This document shows, piece after piece, positions 54,324 to 63,355 of a stretch of 64,000 nucleotides of DNA. The first letter of the stretch is position 1, and each line of letters starts with the position of its first letter. The notes below the pieces were generated by a model, which did no database searches, had not been told where the DNA came from, and worked only from the letters and a program-made list of their open reading frames with translations. A program made the translations under genes and the position numbers. Source of the stretch: Streptomyces sannanensis (GTDB taxonomy: Bacteria; Actinomycetota; Actinomycetes; Streptomycetales; Streptomycetaceae); assembly GCF_039536205.1 (NCBI RefSeq), contig NZ_BAAAYL010000001.1:6262001-6326000 (forward strand). Direction: 5' to 3'.

Positions 54324-55121
54324 GTGTCCGTCGATCCCGTCTCGCAGGATCGTCGCGTCGGAGCGTTCCGCCGCCTCGCGCCACGACCGTACGCCCGTGC
54401 CAGGGTGCTGCTGTTCCCGCACGGCGGCGGTAGCGCGAGCTACTACCGGTCGTGGGCGTCGGCGCCCTGGGACGTCGAGTTCCTCGCCGTCCAGTACCCG
54501 GGCTGGGAGGACCGCTACTCCGAATCCATGCCGTCGGACCTCCAGGAGCTGGCCGCCGCGGCGTCGGCCGACCTGTCGGCCGAGTGGCGGTCGCTGCCGA
54601 CCGTCCTGTTCGGTCACAGCATGGGGGCCGTCACCGCCTACGAGGCCGCCCGCTGGCTGGAGGCGACGGGCCAACGGCCGGCCGCACTCATCGTGTCGAG
54701 GCACCCCGCCCCGGAGCTCACCCGGGCGGGCAAGGTCCACCTCGGCAGTGACGGGGAACTGGTCGAGGAACTGCGTCGCACCGAGGCGACGCACGTGGAC
54801 ATCCTCGACGACGCCTCGCTCGTCCAGGCGTTCCTGCCCGTCATCAGGAACGACTACCGGCTGGACGAGACGTACCGGTCCCTGCCCGGTCCACGGCTGC
54901 GGACCCCGGTCACCGTGCTGTACGGCGACCGGGATCCGGAGATCCTTCCGTGGGAAGCCGAGGGGTGGCGCGAGGCCACCGACGACTCGTGTGACGTGCG
55001 CACCTTCGAGGGCGGTCATTTCTACCTGGACGAACACCGCGATCCGGTCGTCGAATTCCTCACGGCGCACGCCCGCCGGGCGTCCGAGGAAGCGCCGGTC
55101 CCGTGGCTCTCCTCCCCGTGA
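54324..55121 (+). CDS. type II thioesterase
   Basis: 265 aa, GTG start six bases after the ABC gene. Alpha/beta hydrolase of the editing thioesterase type: VLLFPHGGGSASYYRSWAS, the nucleophile Ser98 in LFGHSMGAVTAYE, and the catalytic His near residue 230 in FEGGHFYLDEH. These enzymes free stalled carrier proteins in non-ribosomal peptide or polyketide synthesis. No assembly-line gene lies in the window, so it is an orphan or serves a cluster beyond this operon. Confidence 0.85.
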   Translation: MSVDPVSQDRRVGAFRRLAPRPYARARVLLFPHGGGSASYYRSWASAPWDVEFLAVQYPGWEDRYSESMPSDLQELAAAASADLSAEWRSLPTVLFGHSMGAVTAYEAARWLEATGQRPAALIVSRHPAPELTRAGKVHLGSDGELVEELRRTEATHVDILDDASLVQAFLPVIRNDYRLDETYRSLPGPRLRTPVTVLYGDRDPEILPWEAEGWREATDDSCDVRTFEGGHFYLDEHRDPVVEFLTAHARRASEEAPVPWLSSP

Positions 55122-55164
55122 CGATCCGCCCGATTTCGCAGCTGAGACGAGGACAGTGATATCC

Positions 55165-55782
55165 GTGACCACGGAAACCCTGAACAACCACCGCATTGAT
55201 TTCAAGATGAGTCCGCGAGACCTGATCAACATCGGAATCTTCGGCGCGATATACATCGTGACGATCGGAATCTTCAACGCGCTCGAATTCATCGGCCCGG
55301 CGATGACGCTGGTGTCGAGCTGGGCCAGCATCATCGCGGCGGGCGTGCCGTTCATGCTCTTCCTCACCCGGGTGAAGCATCCCGGCATGGTCACCGTGTT
55401 CGCCGTCATCGTGAACGGCTTCATGCTGCTCATCGGGAGCCCGCCGGTCACCCTCGTCATCGGGTTGGTGGCGGCGGCGGTCGCCGAGGCCGTGCTGTAC
55501 GCGGGCCGGTACCGCTCGCGGAAGCTGAGCGTGATCGCCTACGCCGTGTTCAGTACCTGGTTCGCGGGGCTGTTCTTCCCGATGTACTACGCCCGTCAGG
55601 ACTTCCTGACCAGCCCGTACATGAAGGGGATGGGCGACGACTACGTCCGGCAGCTCGACACCCTGCTGTCGCCGACCGTGCTGGCCGCCTTCGACGTGTC
55701 CACGCTGCTGTTCGGCCTGATCGGCGGCGCGCTGGGGCTTCGCCTGATGAACAAGCACTTCCGGAAGGCTGGACTGGTGTGA
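55165..55782 (+). CDS. MptD-type ECF transporter S component
   Basis: 205 aa, GTG at 55165 with GAGGA 11 bases upstream; a GTG at 55156 is too close to it. About six hydrophobic helices (IGIFGAIYIVTIGIF, FMLFLTRV, PPVTLVIGLVAAAVAEAVLY) fit a substrate-binding S subunit. The family commonly occurs with ECF T and A subunits and metallophore-type genes. It overlaps the T-subunit gene by GTGTGA. The ligand is unknown. Confidence 0.72.
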   Translation: MTTETLNNHRIDFKMSPRDLINIGIFGAIYIVTIGIFNALEFIGPAMTLVSSWASIIAAGVPFMLFLTRVKHPGMVTVFAVIVNGFMLLIGSPPVTLVIGLVAAAVAEAVLYAGRYRSRKLSVIAYAVFSTWFAGLFFPMYYARQDFLTSPYMKGMGDDYVRQLDTLLSPTVLAAFDVSTLLFGLIGGALGLRLMNKHFRKAGLV

Positions 55783-56549
55783 GCGGCACCCAGTGGCAGT
55801 TGAACCCGGCCGGACTGCGGCGACCCACCCCGGCGGCACCGGGCGGAAGCGCCGTACGCGGCGCGCTCGACCCCCGGACCGGGGTGGTGATCCTGCTGGC
55901 CGCGAGCATCGCCATCATGGGGCCTGGCGGAATACGGTACGTCCCGGCGGCCTTGGCCGCCGGCGTGCTGCTGGCGCTCTACGAGCGGGCCTGGCGGCGC
56001 GCGATCGGACTGCCGGCGGCGGCCGTCGCGGCCGCCGTGGTCGCCTACCTGCTGCCGCGGCTCGCCCCGTGGCCGGTGCTCGGCATCGTCGGGGTCACGG
56101 CCGAGTTCACCCTCCGGCTGGTCGCGGTGGGCGGTATCGCCGCTCACCTGGCGCAGACCGTCACCCCGACCCGGTTCACCGCCGCGCTGCGGTCGGCGCG
56201 GGTGCCCTCGGCGTTCACCGTGTCCGGTGCGGTGATGCTGCGGTTCGTGCCCACCATCCTGGCCGAGGCGAAGGCCGTGCGCGACGCCATGCGGCTGCGC
56301 GGGCTGGGCGGTCTGCCGGCGATGCTGCGACGGCCCGTCCGCAGCATCGAGTACTTCATCGTGCCGCTGATGGCATCGAGCCTGCGGTCGGCGGAGGACC
56401 TTTCGGCGTCCGCGCTGCTGCGCGGGCTGGGTTCGCAGCCGAGGCCGACGTCGATACACCCGCCGAAGTTCGGCCTCCCGGACGTGGTGGCCCTGCTCGG
56501 GGCGATGCTGCTCGCTGGCGCGACGGTGCTGACGGGGGGCTGGGGGTGA
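55779..56549 (+). CDS. ECF transporter T component (EcfT)
   Basis: 256 aa, with four to five helices in the first 120 residues and, in the long cytoplasmic part, the coupling motif AKAVRDAMRLRGLGG, followed by RPVRSIEYFIVPLMASSLRSA. The T subunit links the S component to the ATPases. Coupled at both ends by overlapping start/stop codons. Confidence 0.8.
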   Translation: MSGTQWQLNPAGLRRPTPAAPGGSAVRGALDPRTGVVILLAASIAIMGPGGIRYVPAALAAGVLLALYERAWRRAIGLPAAAVAAAVVAYLLPRLAPWPVLGIVGVTAEFTLRLVAVGGIAAHLAQTVTPTRFTAALRSARVPSAFTVSGAVMLRFVPTILAEAKAVRDAMRLRGLGGLPAMLRRPVRSIEYFIVPLMASSLRSAEDLSASALLRGLGSQPRPTSIHPPKFGLPDVVALLGAMLLAGATVLTGGWG

Positions 56550-58027
56550 TCCTGCTCAAGGACATCACGTGGGCGTACCAGGGCGGTGGCACCACCGTCC
56601 TCGATGGACTGAACCTGCACGTCCGGCAGGGCGAAACCGTAGTGCTGTGCGGGCCGAGCGGATCGGGCAAGAGCTCGGCGCTGCGGTTGATGAACGGTCT
56701 GATCCCGCACTTCCACGAGGGGACCCTCGAGGGGGAGGTCCGCGTGGCCGGGGAACCGATCACCGATCTCGCCCAGGTCGGACGGGTGACCGGGACGGTG
56801 CTGCAGCATCCGCGCCGCCAGTTCTTCACCGATGCCGTCGAGAGCGAGCTGGCCTTCGGCCTGGAGAACGTCGGCACGCCGCCACAGCGCATCCGCGACC
56901 GCGTCACCGAGGTCGTCGATGAGTTCGGGCTGCGCGAGCTCACCGGCCAGCTGCGCGAGCTGTCGGGCGGCCAGCAGCAGCGGGTGGCCTGCGCCGCAGC
57001 CGTCACGCACGGGCCGCCGCTGGTGCTGTTCGACGAGCCGACCTCGAACCTGTCGCCGCAGGCGATCCTGGAACTCACCGGGGTCCTGCGTCACCTCCAG
57101 GGCCTGGGCGCGACGATCGTCATCGCGGAGCACCGGCTGCACTACCTGCGTGAACTCGCCGACCGGATCGTGGTGATCCAGAACGGCCGGGTCGACAAGG
57201 AGTGGACCAGGGCCGAGTTCGGCGGGCTGACCGAGGAGGTGCTGCGCGCGGAGGGGCTGCGCGGCCTTGACGAACCCGAACGGCCCGCAGTGGCACCGGC
57301 GTTCGCCCACGGGCCGAGCATCGTGCCGGCCGAGACCTGGCCGCGGGCCACGGCGCTGGTGGGCGGGGCCAGGGGGAGGACGGCCGGCGTGAGCGCGGCC
57401 GGCCCGGCCGCGGCGAGCGCCGGAGTCGTGCTGCGCGGCCTCCGGTGCGCCTTCCGCGGCCGCCTCACCCTCGACATCGTGGAAGCCCATCTGCCCGCCG
57501 GCGCCATCACCGCCCTCACCGGCCCCAACGGCGTGGGCAAGAGCACCCTGGCCCGGATCCTGGCCGGCCTGCAGCGCCACTCCGGCCATGTGCTCCTGGA
57601 GGGCCGCCCGCTGTCCCGGTCGCAGCGGCAGCGCGAGACCGCGATCGTCATGCAGGACGTGCAGCGGCAACTGTTCACCGACAGCGTCGACGCGGAACTG
57701 CGCCTCGGCGCGAATCCGGACCACGCGGACCACGCCGCCACCGTGCTCGCCGATCTCGGTCTGAACGGACTCGGCGAACGGCACCCGCTGTCGCTCTCCG
57801 GCGGCCAGCAGCAGCGGCTGGTCGTCGCCACGGCCCGCCTGAGCGGCCGTCGGATCGTCATCTTCGACGAGCCCAGCTCCGGCGTCGACCGCCGCCACCT
57901 GCAGTCGATGACCCAGGCGATGCGCGACGTCGCCGCGGCCGGTGCGGTGGTCCTGCTCATCAGCCACGACGCCGACCTGCTCACCCTGGCCGCGGACCGC
58001 GAGCTGCGGCTGCGCCCGATCCGATGA
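56546..58027 (+). CDS. ECF transporter ATPase, fused A-A' domains
   Basis: 493 aa containing two complete ABC ATPase domains. First: Walker A GPSGSGKSS near residue 36, signature LSGGQQQR near 137, Walker B VLFDEPTS near 160. Second: Walker A GPNGVGKST near 325, signature LSGGQQQR near 416, Walker B IVIFDEPSS near 437. The fused form replaces the EcfA1/EcfA2 pair. It overlaps the T-subunit stop (GTGA) and ends the operon. Confidence 0.87.
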   Translation: MILLKDITWAYQGGGTTVLDGLNLHVRQGETVVLCGPSGSGKSSALRLMNGLIPHFHEGTLEGEVRVAGEPITDLAQVGRVTGTVLQHPRRQFFTDAVESELAFGLENVGTPPQRIRDRVTEVVDEFGLRELTGQLRELSGGQQQRVACAAAVTHGPPLVLFDEPTSNLSPQAILELTGVLRHLQGLGATIVIAEHRLHYLRELADRIVVIQNGRVDKEWTRAEFGGLTEEVLRAEGLRGLDEPERPAVAPAFAHGPSIVPAETWPRATALVGGARGRTAGVSAAGPAAASAGVVLRGLRCAFRGRLTLDIVEAHLPAGAITALTGPNGVGKSTLARILAGLQRHSGHVLLEGRPLSRSQRQRETAIVMQDVQRQLFTDSVDAELRLGANPDHADHAATVLADLGLNGLGERHPLSLSGGQQQRLVVATARLSGRRIVIFDEPSSGVDRRHLQSMTQAMRDVAAAGAVVLLISHDADLLTLAADRELRLRPIR

Positions 58028-58059
58028 GCGCCGGCTCCTGACCACGTCGGTCACTGAAA

Positions 58060-58370
58060 GTCGCCGACGCACTGGACCGCACTTGGAACGAGTTGCTCGC
58101 CCCGGACTGGCCGCAGCTGCGAGGTCTGCGAACGCGACATCGTGCACCGGGTAGGTGTGATCGGCGAGCGCGGCTGGAAAGAGGCGATCGAGGGCCTGCG
58201 AGGAGGGCTGCTCTGGCAGGGACAACGCCTGACGTTGCCGCTGCGCGCCACGCACGATGACGTGAGTCTCGCGGGGGAGGGGCTGCTGCTGGTGCCCTCG
58301 GTGCTGATCGGGCACGGCTTGGCGGCCTTCCACCAGGAGCCATGGCCGAAGGTGTACTTGCCGAAAACAT
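58060..58370 (+). pseudogene. ArsR-type (DUF5937-like) regulator remnant cut by an insertion sequence
   Basis: Frames read ADALDRTWNELLAPDWPQLR, shift near 58120, then VIGERGWKEAIEGLRGGLLW and LAGEGLLLVPSVLIGHGLAA, ending EPWPKVY at the edge of the insertion sequence. This matches the middle of ArsR-family regulators with a DUF5937-type domain; the DNA-binding C-terminus is gone. The break coincides with the end of the transposase gene at 58383. Confidence 0.62.
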
Positions 58371-58382
58371 CATCCGCCCTGG

Positions 58383-59480
58383 TCAGGCGGCATGTTGGTA
58401 CTCGTGAAGGAGGCCGCCGAGCCGGTCGCGGCGTCGTATGTCGAGGCGGGTTATCTGCTGTGGATCGGTGATCGGTTGGGGGAGTGGGTGTAGCGGGCGG
58501 GCGTTCGCGATGCCCTGGTGTGGCCGGTGCGAGTTGTAGAACTGTTCGAACTCCTGCAGGATGTGGAGCAGATGCCGCTCATTCCAGATCAGGGTCTGGT
58601 CCAGCAGCTCGCGCCGGCAGGTCTGCACCCACCTCTCCATAATCGAGTTCATTCTCGGCATCCGGACGCCGCTGAGCACAACCTCGATGCCTGCATCGGC
58701 GAGGATCGCGTCGAACAGTTCGGGGAACTTCCCGTCCCGGTCCCGGATCATGTAGCGCGCTCGGAAGCCGGCGTCCTCGAGGTCCATGACGAGGTTCTTC
58801 GCCGCCTGCGCGACCCAGGACCCGGTCGGATGCGCGGTGGCGCCGAGGATCCGGATCCGGCGGTTCGCGTGCTCGATGACCGCGAACACGTACAGCCGTG
58901 CTCCGGACAGGGTGACCGTTTCGAAGAAGTCACAGCCGAGAAGTGCGTCCGCTTGGGAGCGCAGGAAGTCCGCCCAGGTGCTGGAGTTCCGTTCGGGTGC
59001 CGGTGGGATCCCGGCCTCCTTCAGGATCTCCCAGACCGTGGACGCGGCCACCTTCACCCCGAGGACGAGCAGCTCACCGTGCAGGCGCCGGTACCCCCAC
59101 CCCGGATTCTCTGCGGCCAGGCGCAGGACAAGGGCGCGGATGGAGCGCACGGTGCGCGGTCGGCCTCCGCGCTTCGGCCGGGACCGGGCAGCGTGACGGC
59201 GGGCGACCAGGTCGCGGTGCCAGCGCAGCACGGTGTCCGGCCGCACCAGCAACCGCATCCGACGGAGCATCTGCGTCGGCAGACCTTGGAGCAGTGCCGC
59301 CAGGAATGCCCGGTCGCTTGCTTCGAACCGTACCCGCTGTCCGCTCAGCTGCCGTTCCAGCACCGCGATCTGATGGCGCAGGGCCAGGATCTCCACGTCC
59401 TTCTCGCGGTCGCTCATCGGCAGCAGTCGCAGCATCGCGAACGCGTTGGTCACACCCAGGTACGCCAGTCGTAGCAGCAC
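58383..59480 (-). CDS. integrase-core (DDE) transposase, intact
   Basis: 365 aa. KDVEILALRHQIAVLERQLS and a helix-turn-helix (VRPDTVLRWHRDLVARRHA) precede the rve core: LLGCDFFETVTLSGARLYVF with the first Asp, YMIRDRDGKFPELFDAIL with the second, and MNSIMERWVQTCRRELLDQT with the Glu. It ends RLGGLLHEYQHAA. Close to the 61319-61465 remnant and more distant from the 47562 protein. It has inserted in an ArsR-type gene. Confidence 0.86.
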   Translation of the reverse strand: MLLRLAYLGVTNAFAMLRLLPMSDREKDVEILALRHQIAVLERQLSGQRVRFEASDRAFLAALLQGLPTQMLRRMRLLVRPDTVLRWHRDLVARRHAARSRPKRGGRPRTVRSIRALVLRLAAENPGWGYRRLHGELLVLGVKVAASTVWEILKEAGIPPAPERNSSTWADFLRSQADALLGCDFFETVTLSGARLYVFAVIEHANRRIRILGATAHPTGSWVAQAAKNLVMDLEDAGFRARYMIRDRDGKFPELFDAILADAGIEVVLSGVRMPRMNSIMERWVQTCRRELLDQTLIWNERHLLHILQEFEQFYNSHRPHQGIANARPLHPLPQPITDPQQITRLDIRRRDRLGGLLHEYQHAA

Positions 59481-59977
59481 GGCCGATCATCATGCCGGGC
59501 TGATCGCCAGTCCCGCCAGCGCGCCGGATCGACCGACCAAGGTCGACACCTGAGCACCCTCGCACAGTGCCTCTCACCAGGGAGGATGAGGTTATCGGCA
59601 AGGGCAAGGTTGACGTAGCCGGAGATCTCAGGAGGCGCCGGATGCTGCTCGACGAGAACTTCGCGCACATCCGTGTCTCCGTCGGCCGGAAGTCCGGTCG
59701 GCCGACGGCAGGACGAGTCACCTCCTCGGCGAGCTGCTGATCACGGAGGTCACGTCCGCGCACGACGAGCTGGCCCCGTCACCCCGACCTGTACGACGGT
59801 CGGCTGACCAGCAGGAGTCGGCGGAGCCACGGATGGTTGGGCGCGATCACCTTGATCGCGTCCGCCAGCCAGATGTGCGGCGGGCGACGCCAGGGCGCTG
59901 TGATCCGCGGATGACGACCGTGCGCCGTTCGTGTTTGACGTCAGAAGTAGGCTCCTGGCGGAGAACAAGGGGGGACG
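59481..59977. other. 497-base gap with no recognised gene
   Basis: Short frames only. One of about 57 codons (around 59570-59740, plus strand, with MLLDENFAHIRVSVGRKSGR) has no known family. It probably contains the far end of the insertion sequence and old sequence debris, then the promoter of the gene at 59978. Confidence 0.35.
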
Positions 59978-61288
59978 ATGACTGACGACCGCAAGGCGAC
60001 TGTACCCGTGTGGACGCTGGCGACTGCTGATGTCCGAGTGCCAGGGTTGACCGCGGGCGAGTCGATGACGGCTGAGCGTCTGGCTGAACTGCGCGGGGTG
60101 CTGGCCGTCCTGGCCGACGAGCCGATCGTCACACTTGAGGTACATCCGCTGCCCGACAAGATCGACCGCGGCCGTGGCATCCCGCTTGACGCCGCGAGTC
60201 CCCTGGCACAGCACCTGTCACAGTTCATCACGCAATCGGCGCGAAGTTCCCTCACGGTGGCCAGAGCGACCGCTTCCGGCGAGAGTCTGTATCGCATGGT
60301 GGTCCCGGCGAAGGTCGCCGCCCAGTTCGGGCAGGGCATCGTTCGCCCGATGGTGCCGAAGGGGGCGGCCAGCGGCATCTACGGTGAGCTCGTGAACTCG
60401 ACGGGCAGGATCGCCGCCAAAGCGCGGTTCGTGCCGGTCGGAGGAGCGGCAGCGGCGGGCACGGTCGGCGGAGCCGGTGCGACCGCCGGTGCCGCGGCCG
60501 CCGGCGGCACAGCGCTCACCGTGGCCGCCCCACTCGTGCTCATGGCCGTGGCGGTGGGGGTGAGCGCGCACGCCGACCACAAGCGCCGGCAGGCCATCGA
60601 ACACATCACGGAACTGCTGGAGCAACTTCAGGAGGATAAACTCGACGACGAGCTCAGCGAACTCGACGCCTGCCGTAACGCCATCGACAAAGCCACCGCC
60701 ATTCTGCTCGACCACGGCAAGCTCGGTGTCTCGCTGGGACTCGACTCGGCGGTGCATGCCATCGACACGGCGCTGAGCAAAGCCGACCGCCGCCTTGCCC
60801 GCTGGCAGAGCGCACTCGACGGACTGCCCGAGGGCGAGGCCGTCGAACTCGGCACCTTGACCAAGTCGTTCCCCGGCGTCGACGACCAGGGCGGCACATT
60901 CCGCACCCACCTCGAACTCGCTTCCCTGGCCATCGCGCTGATGCGGCGGGTGGTCGTCCTCCAGGCAGTCGAGCACGCCCAGAGCGAGCCCGGCAATCCG
61001 TTCGAGAACTTCACCCGCGCTCTCAAGCGCGATCAGCAGCGCCTCGACGAACTGGAGTCGAGCATTGCCGGTGTGCTGGTACGCCTGTCGGCACTGGAGC
61101 TGGCACGTCCGAACGGCTTGCGACCCGTCTTCACGACCGGTGAAGTCGATCGCCTCATGAGCGCGGCACACCGGATTCACAGGCTGGGCGACGGCGTCAC
61201 GGTCAACAGCCGCACGACAGATGTGGCGATTGAGATTGCCCGCGACAAGGACGGCTCGGTGGTCGTGTTCCCTGCGCTGCTCGCGTAG
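59978..61288 (+). CDS. orphan protein with a Gly/Ala-rich central membrane-like hairpin
   Basis: 436 aa from ATG 59978 with AAGGGGGG upstream. Residues 1-150 are soluble; 154-200 are Gly/Ala-rich and hydrophobic (AAAGTVGGAGATAGAAAAGG, then VAAPLVLMAVAVGVSAHA), able to form one or two membrane-inserting helices. Residues 205-390 are strongly helical, likely coiled coil (AIEHITELLEQLQEDKLDDE, DQQRLDELESSIAGVLVRLS). This layout recalls toxins or membrane-acting defence effectors, but no family is recognised. It is flanked by insertion sequences on both sides, has no signal peptide, and appears intact. Confidence 0.6.
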   Translation: MTDDRKATVPVWTLATADVRVPGLTAGESMTAERLAELRGVLAVLADEPIVTLEVHPLPDKIDRGRGIPLDAASPLAQHLSQFITQSARSSLTVARATASGESLYRMVVPAKVAAQFGQGIVRPMVPKGAASGIYGELVNSTGRIAAKARFVPVGGAAAAGTVGGAGATAGAAAAGGTALTVAAPLVLMAVAVGVSAHADHKRRQAIEHITELLEQLQEDKLDDELSELDACRNAIDKATAILLDHGKLGVSLGLDSAVHAIDTALSKADRRLARWQSALDGLPEGEAVELGTLTKSFPGVDDQGGTFRTHLELASLAIALMRRVVVLQAVEHAQSEPGNPFENFTRALKRDQQRLDELESSIAGVLVRLSALELARPNGLRPVFTTGEVDRLMSAAHRIHRLGDGVTVNSRTTDVAIEIARDKDGSVVVFPALLA

Positions 61289-61318
61289 GCGCAGGCGCGC
61301 TCGCATTCACTTGGTGAG

Positions 61319-61465
61319 TCATGAGAGGTTGCCCGAAGCCTCGAACGCCATGATCTGGTGGCGCAGGGCGAGAATCTCCGCGTCCTTGTCACAACCGCTC
61401 ATCGGTAGCAGCCGCAGCGCGGCGAACGCGTTGGTGATGGTCAGGTAGGCGAGACGAAGCAACAC
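61319..61465 (-). mobile_element. 5' remnant of a transposase related to the 58383 element
   Basis: A GTG at 61465 opens LLRLAYLTITNAFAALRLLP, then DKDAEILALRHQI, nearly the same as the first 45 residues of the 58383 transposase, before diverging and stopping at 61319-61321. Only the N-terminus is left. Confidence 0.7.
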
Positions 61466-61471
61466 GAGTGC

Positions 61472-62068
61472 TCATCCTGCCGCAATACCCAACGAGCCCC
61501 TGAGCTGCATGGATGACATTCTCGGCAGGCGCACCGTTGCGAGCAGGCCGCTGGCCTGGGCTTTCAGGAACGCGGCCCACTCGCCTCGGGTCGACTGGTG
61601 TCGCGGTGCGGGTCCGAGGCCGGCCTGCCGCAGGACGCGGCGGATGGTGGCTGCGCTGACCTTGTGGCCGAGGCGGCGCATTTCGCCGTGGACGCGGCGG
61701 GCGCCCCAACGGGGGTTCTCGCCTCCGAGCCGGATGATCAGGTCGCGCACCTCGTCGGATATCGGTGGCCGTCCCGGCGATCGGGGCTGGGTCCACTTCT
61801 GCTTGACCAGGTGCTGGTGCCAGGCGAGCAGGGTGCGCGGGGAGACGATCCGGTGGTCGCGCAGGATCCGCGGCAGCAGCCGGGCCAGGGCTGCGAACAG
61901 GGCGCGGTCCGGCCAGGTCGGCTTCGGGGCGTCGACCTGCCGGCGCAGCACTGCGACCTCGTGCCGAAGGATCAGTATCTCGGCGTTCTTGGCGGCGGAG
62001 GATCGGCACAGCAGGGCAAGCCAGGTGAAGATCCGGGTGGCGAGTAGGTAGATCATCCATACGAGCAC
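61472..62068 (-). mobile_element. truncated integrase-type transposase
   Basis: 198 codons: KNAEILILRHEVAVLRRQVD, a helix-turn-helix near VSPRTLLAWHQHLVKQKWTQ, and ENPRWGARRVHGEMRRLG. After SGLLA the catalytic core is deleted and the frame runs on as VRLPRMSSMQLRGSLG to a stop. No DDE residues are left, so the protein is inactive. A third member of the same general type as the two intact copies. Confidence 0.72.
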
Positions 62069-62473
62069 AAGTTCCGATGATGCCGGACGGTCGTCCGGTC
62101 AGGCGCATCGGACCAGGCCAGCAGGGATGAAGGGGTTTTGAAGCAGTACGGGCACCCACGAGTTCGTGAACTGGCTTGCTGCACGCGGTCGCTGGCTGTC
62201 GTACTCGGTCGGCATGACCATCACCGAGGCAATCCACCAGGCCGTGCTGCTTGATGAGGATCTCCGAAAATCCCCGGGGTCGCTCATGTTCCCCACTCGG
62301 TTCGGACTTGAACGGACTGGCTGAGGCGGCCGCCCCGCCCCTCAGCGACCGATGCCCATCTCCATGAGCAAGGACAGCACCTCGCCCGGACCCCCGTTGC
62401 CGGGCGAGGTGCGCCTGTCGATGCAACCGGTATGCGCCGCCGCCACTGCGGACCGCTGCCCGTGGAATTCGGC
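62069..62473. other. 405-base gap with no recognised gene
   Basis: It holds the upstream end of the truncated insertion sequence and sequence without a convincing reading frame. CACCTCGCCCGG (about 62380) and CCGGGCGAGGTG (about 62401) form an inverted repeat that could be a terminator. Confidence 0.4.
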
Positions 62474-63000
62474 TCAGCTCAGCCGGGCCGTGGCGTACGC
62501 CTCGACGGCGTCGCGCTGATAGGCGGCCAGGCCCGGCGCGACCCTCTCGTAGGCCGCGTGCCACGCCTCGTTGTCCACGCAAGAGCGTCCGATCGCCCGG
62601 AACTCCTCGGCGGAGACGGCACGCACTTCGGTCAGTGCCCGGTACTGGGCGTCGACCTCGGCCTGCACAGGGTCCGCGTCGGCGGGCAGATCGGCGGCCA
62701 TGAGCTCGGCCAGACGAATCATCTGCGCGGTCCGCGGCGGTGCCCCGCATCGATTTCGGCCTCGCTCATCGCCGAGACGCGCCGCCGGTTCTCCTCGGCC
62801 AGCTCGGGGAAATCGCGCAGACTCTCCTTTGACACGGCGGGCCGGACACCCTCAAACAGGTTTTCCGGCCGATTGATGCTGGTCATCGGCTTACCGTCCT
62901 TCCTGGACTGCTCCAGTTCGGCGATCGTGCGGGAGACGATCCGCACCAGGGCATCGAAGCGGTCCCGCTCGGCGAGCAGCCGGCCGCGGTGCCTGAGGAC
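62474..63000 (-). pseudogene. TipA-type MerR regulator, N-terminally truncated and frameshifted
   Basis: One frame gives the coiled linker (LLAERDRFDALVRIVSRTIA, then FPELAEENRRRVSAMSEAEI); after a shift near 62735 another gives the ligand-binding end (AADLPADADPVQAEVDAQYR, then FRAIGRSCVDNEAWHAAYER and VAPGLAAYQRDAVEAY). These are the linker and TipAS antibiotic-binding domain of MerR/TipA regulators. The DNA-binding domain is absent. Confidence 0.68.
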
Positions 63001-63355
63001 TTGGCCGGTTCCGGGACGGCGGTGGGTGACGAACACGAGCCCGGGGTGCGGCCCAGGAACAGGCAGGGCAAAAGCGCCCGCCACCGGCCCTGGCAGTCAC
63101 CGCGGGCGCGAGCGCTTCCGGGGACGCCCGAGGCTCAGGGCGTCAGGTTCCCGAGACGGCCTCGTACACGGCGCGCTCGACGCGGGCCCAGGCATCGCCC
63201 CGCACCGTGATGTGCGTGGCGCCGGCCGAGGGCATTTGAGGAGCACGCGGTTCCGCTGTTCAGGACGGAAAAGGCTGTCTACGCTGTGGGCGTTCCGATC
63301 GGGGGCGCATGGGGTGCTGCCCTGGTCTGGCTTGGGACGAGGGGAGAAGCTGATC
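63001..63355. other. 355-base gap with no recognised gene
   Basis: Upstream region of the secreted protein at 63356. Nothing gene-like is seen; the promoter of that gene should lie near its end. Confidence 0.35.
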
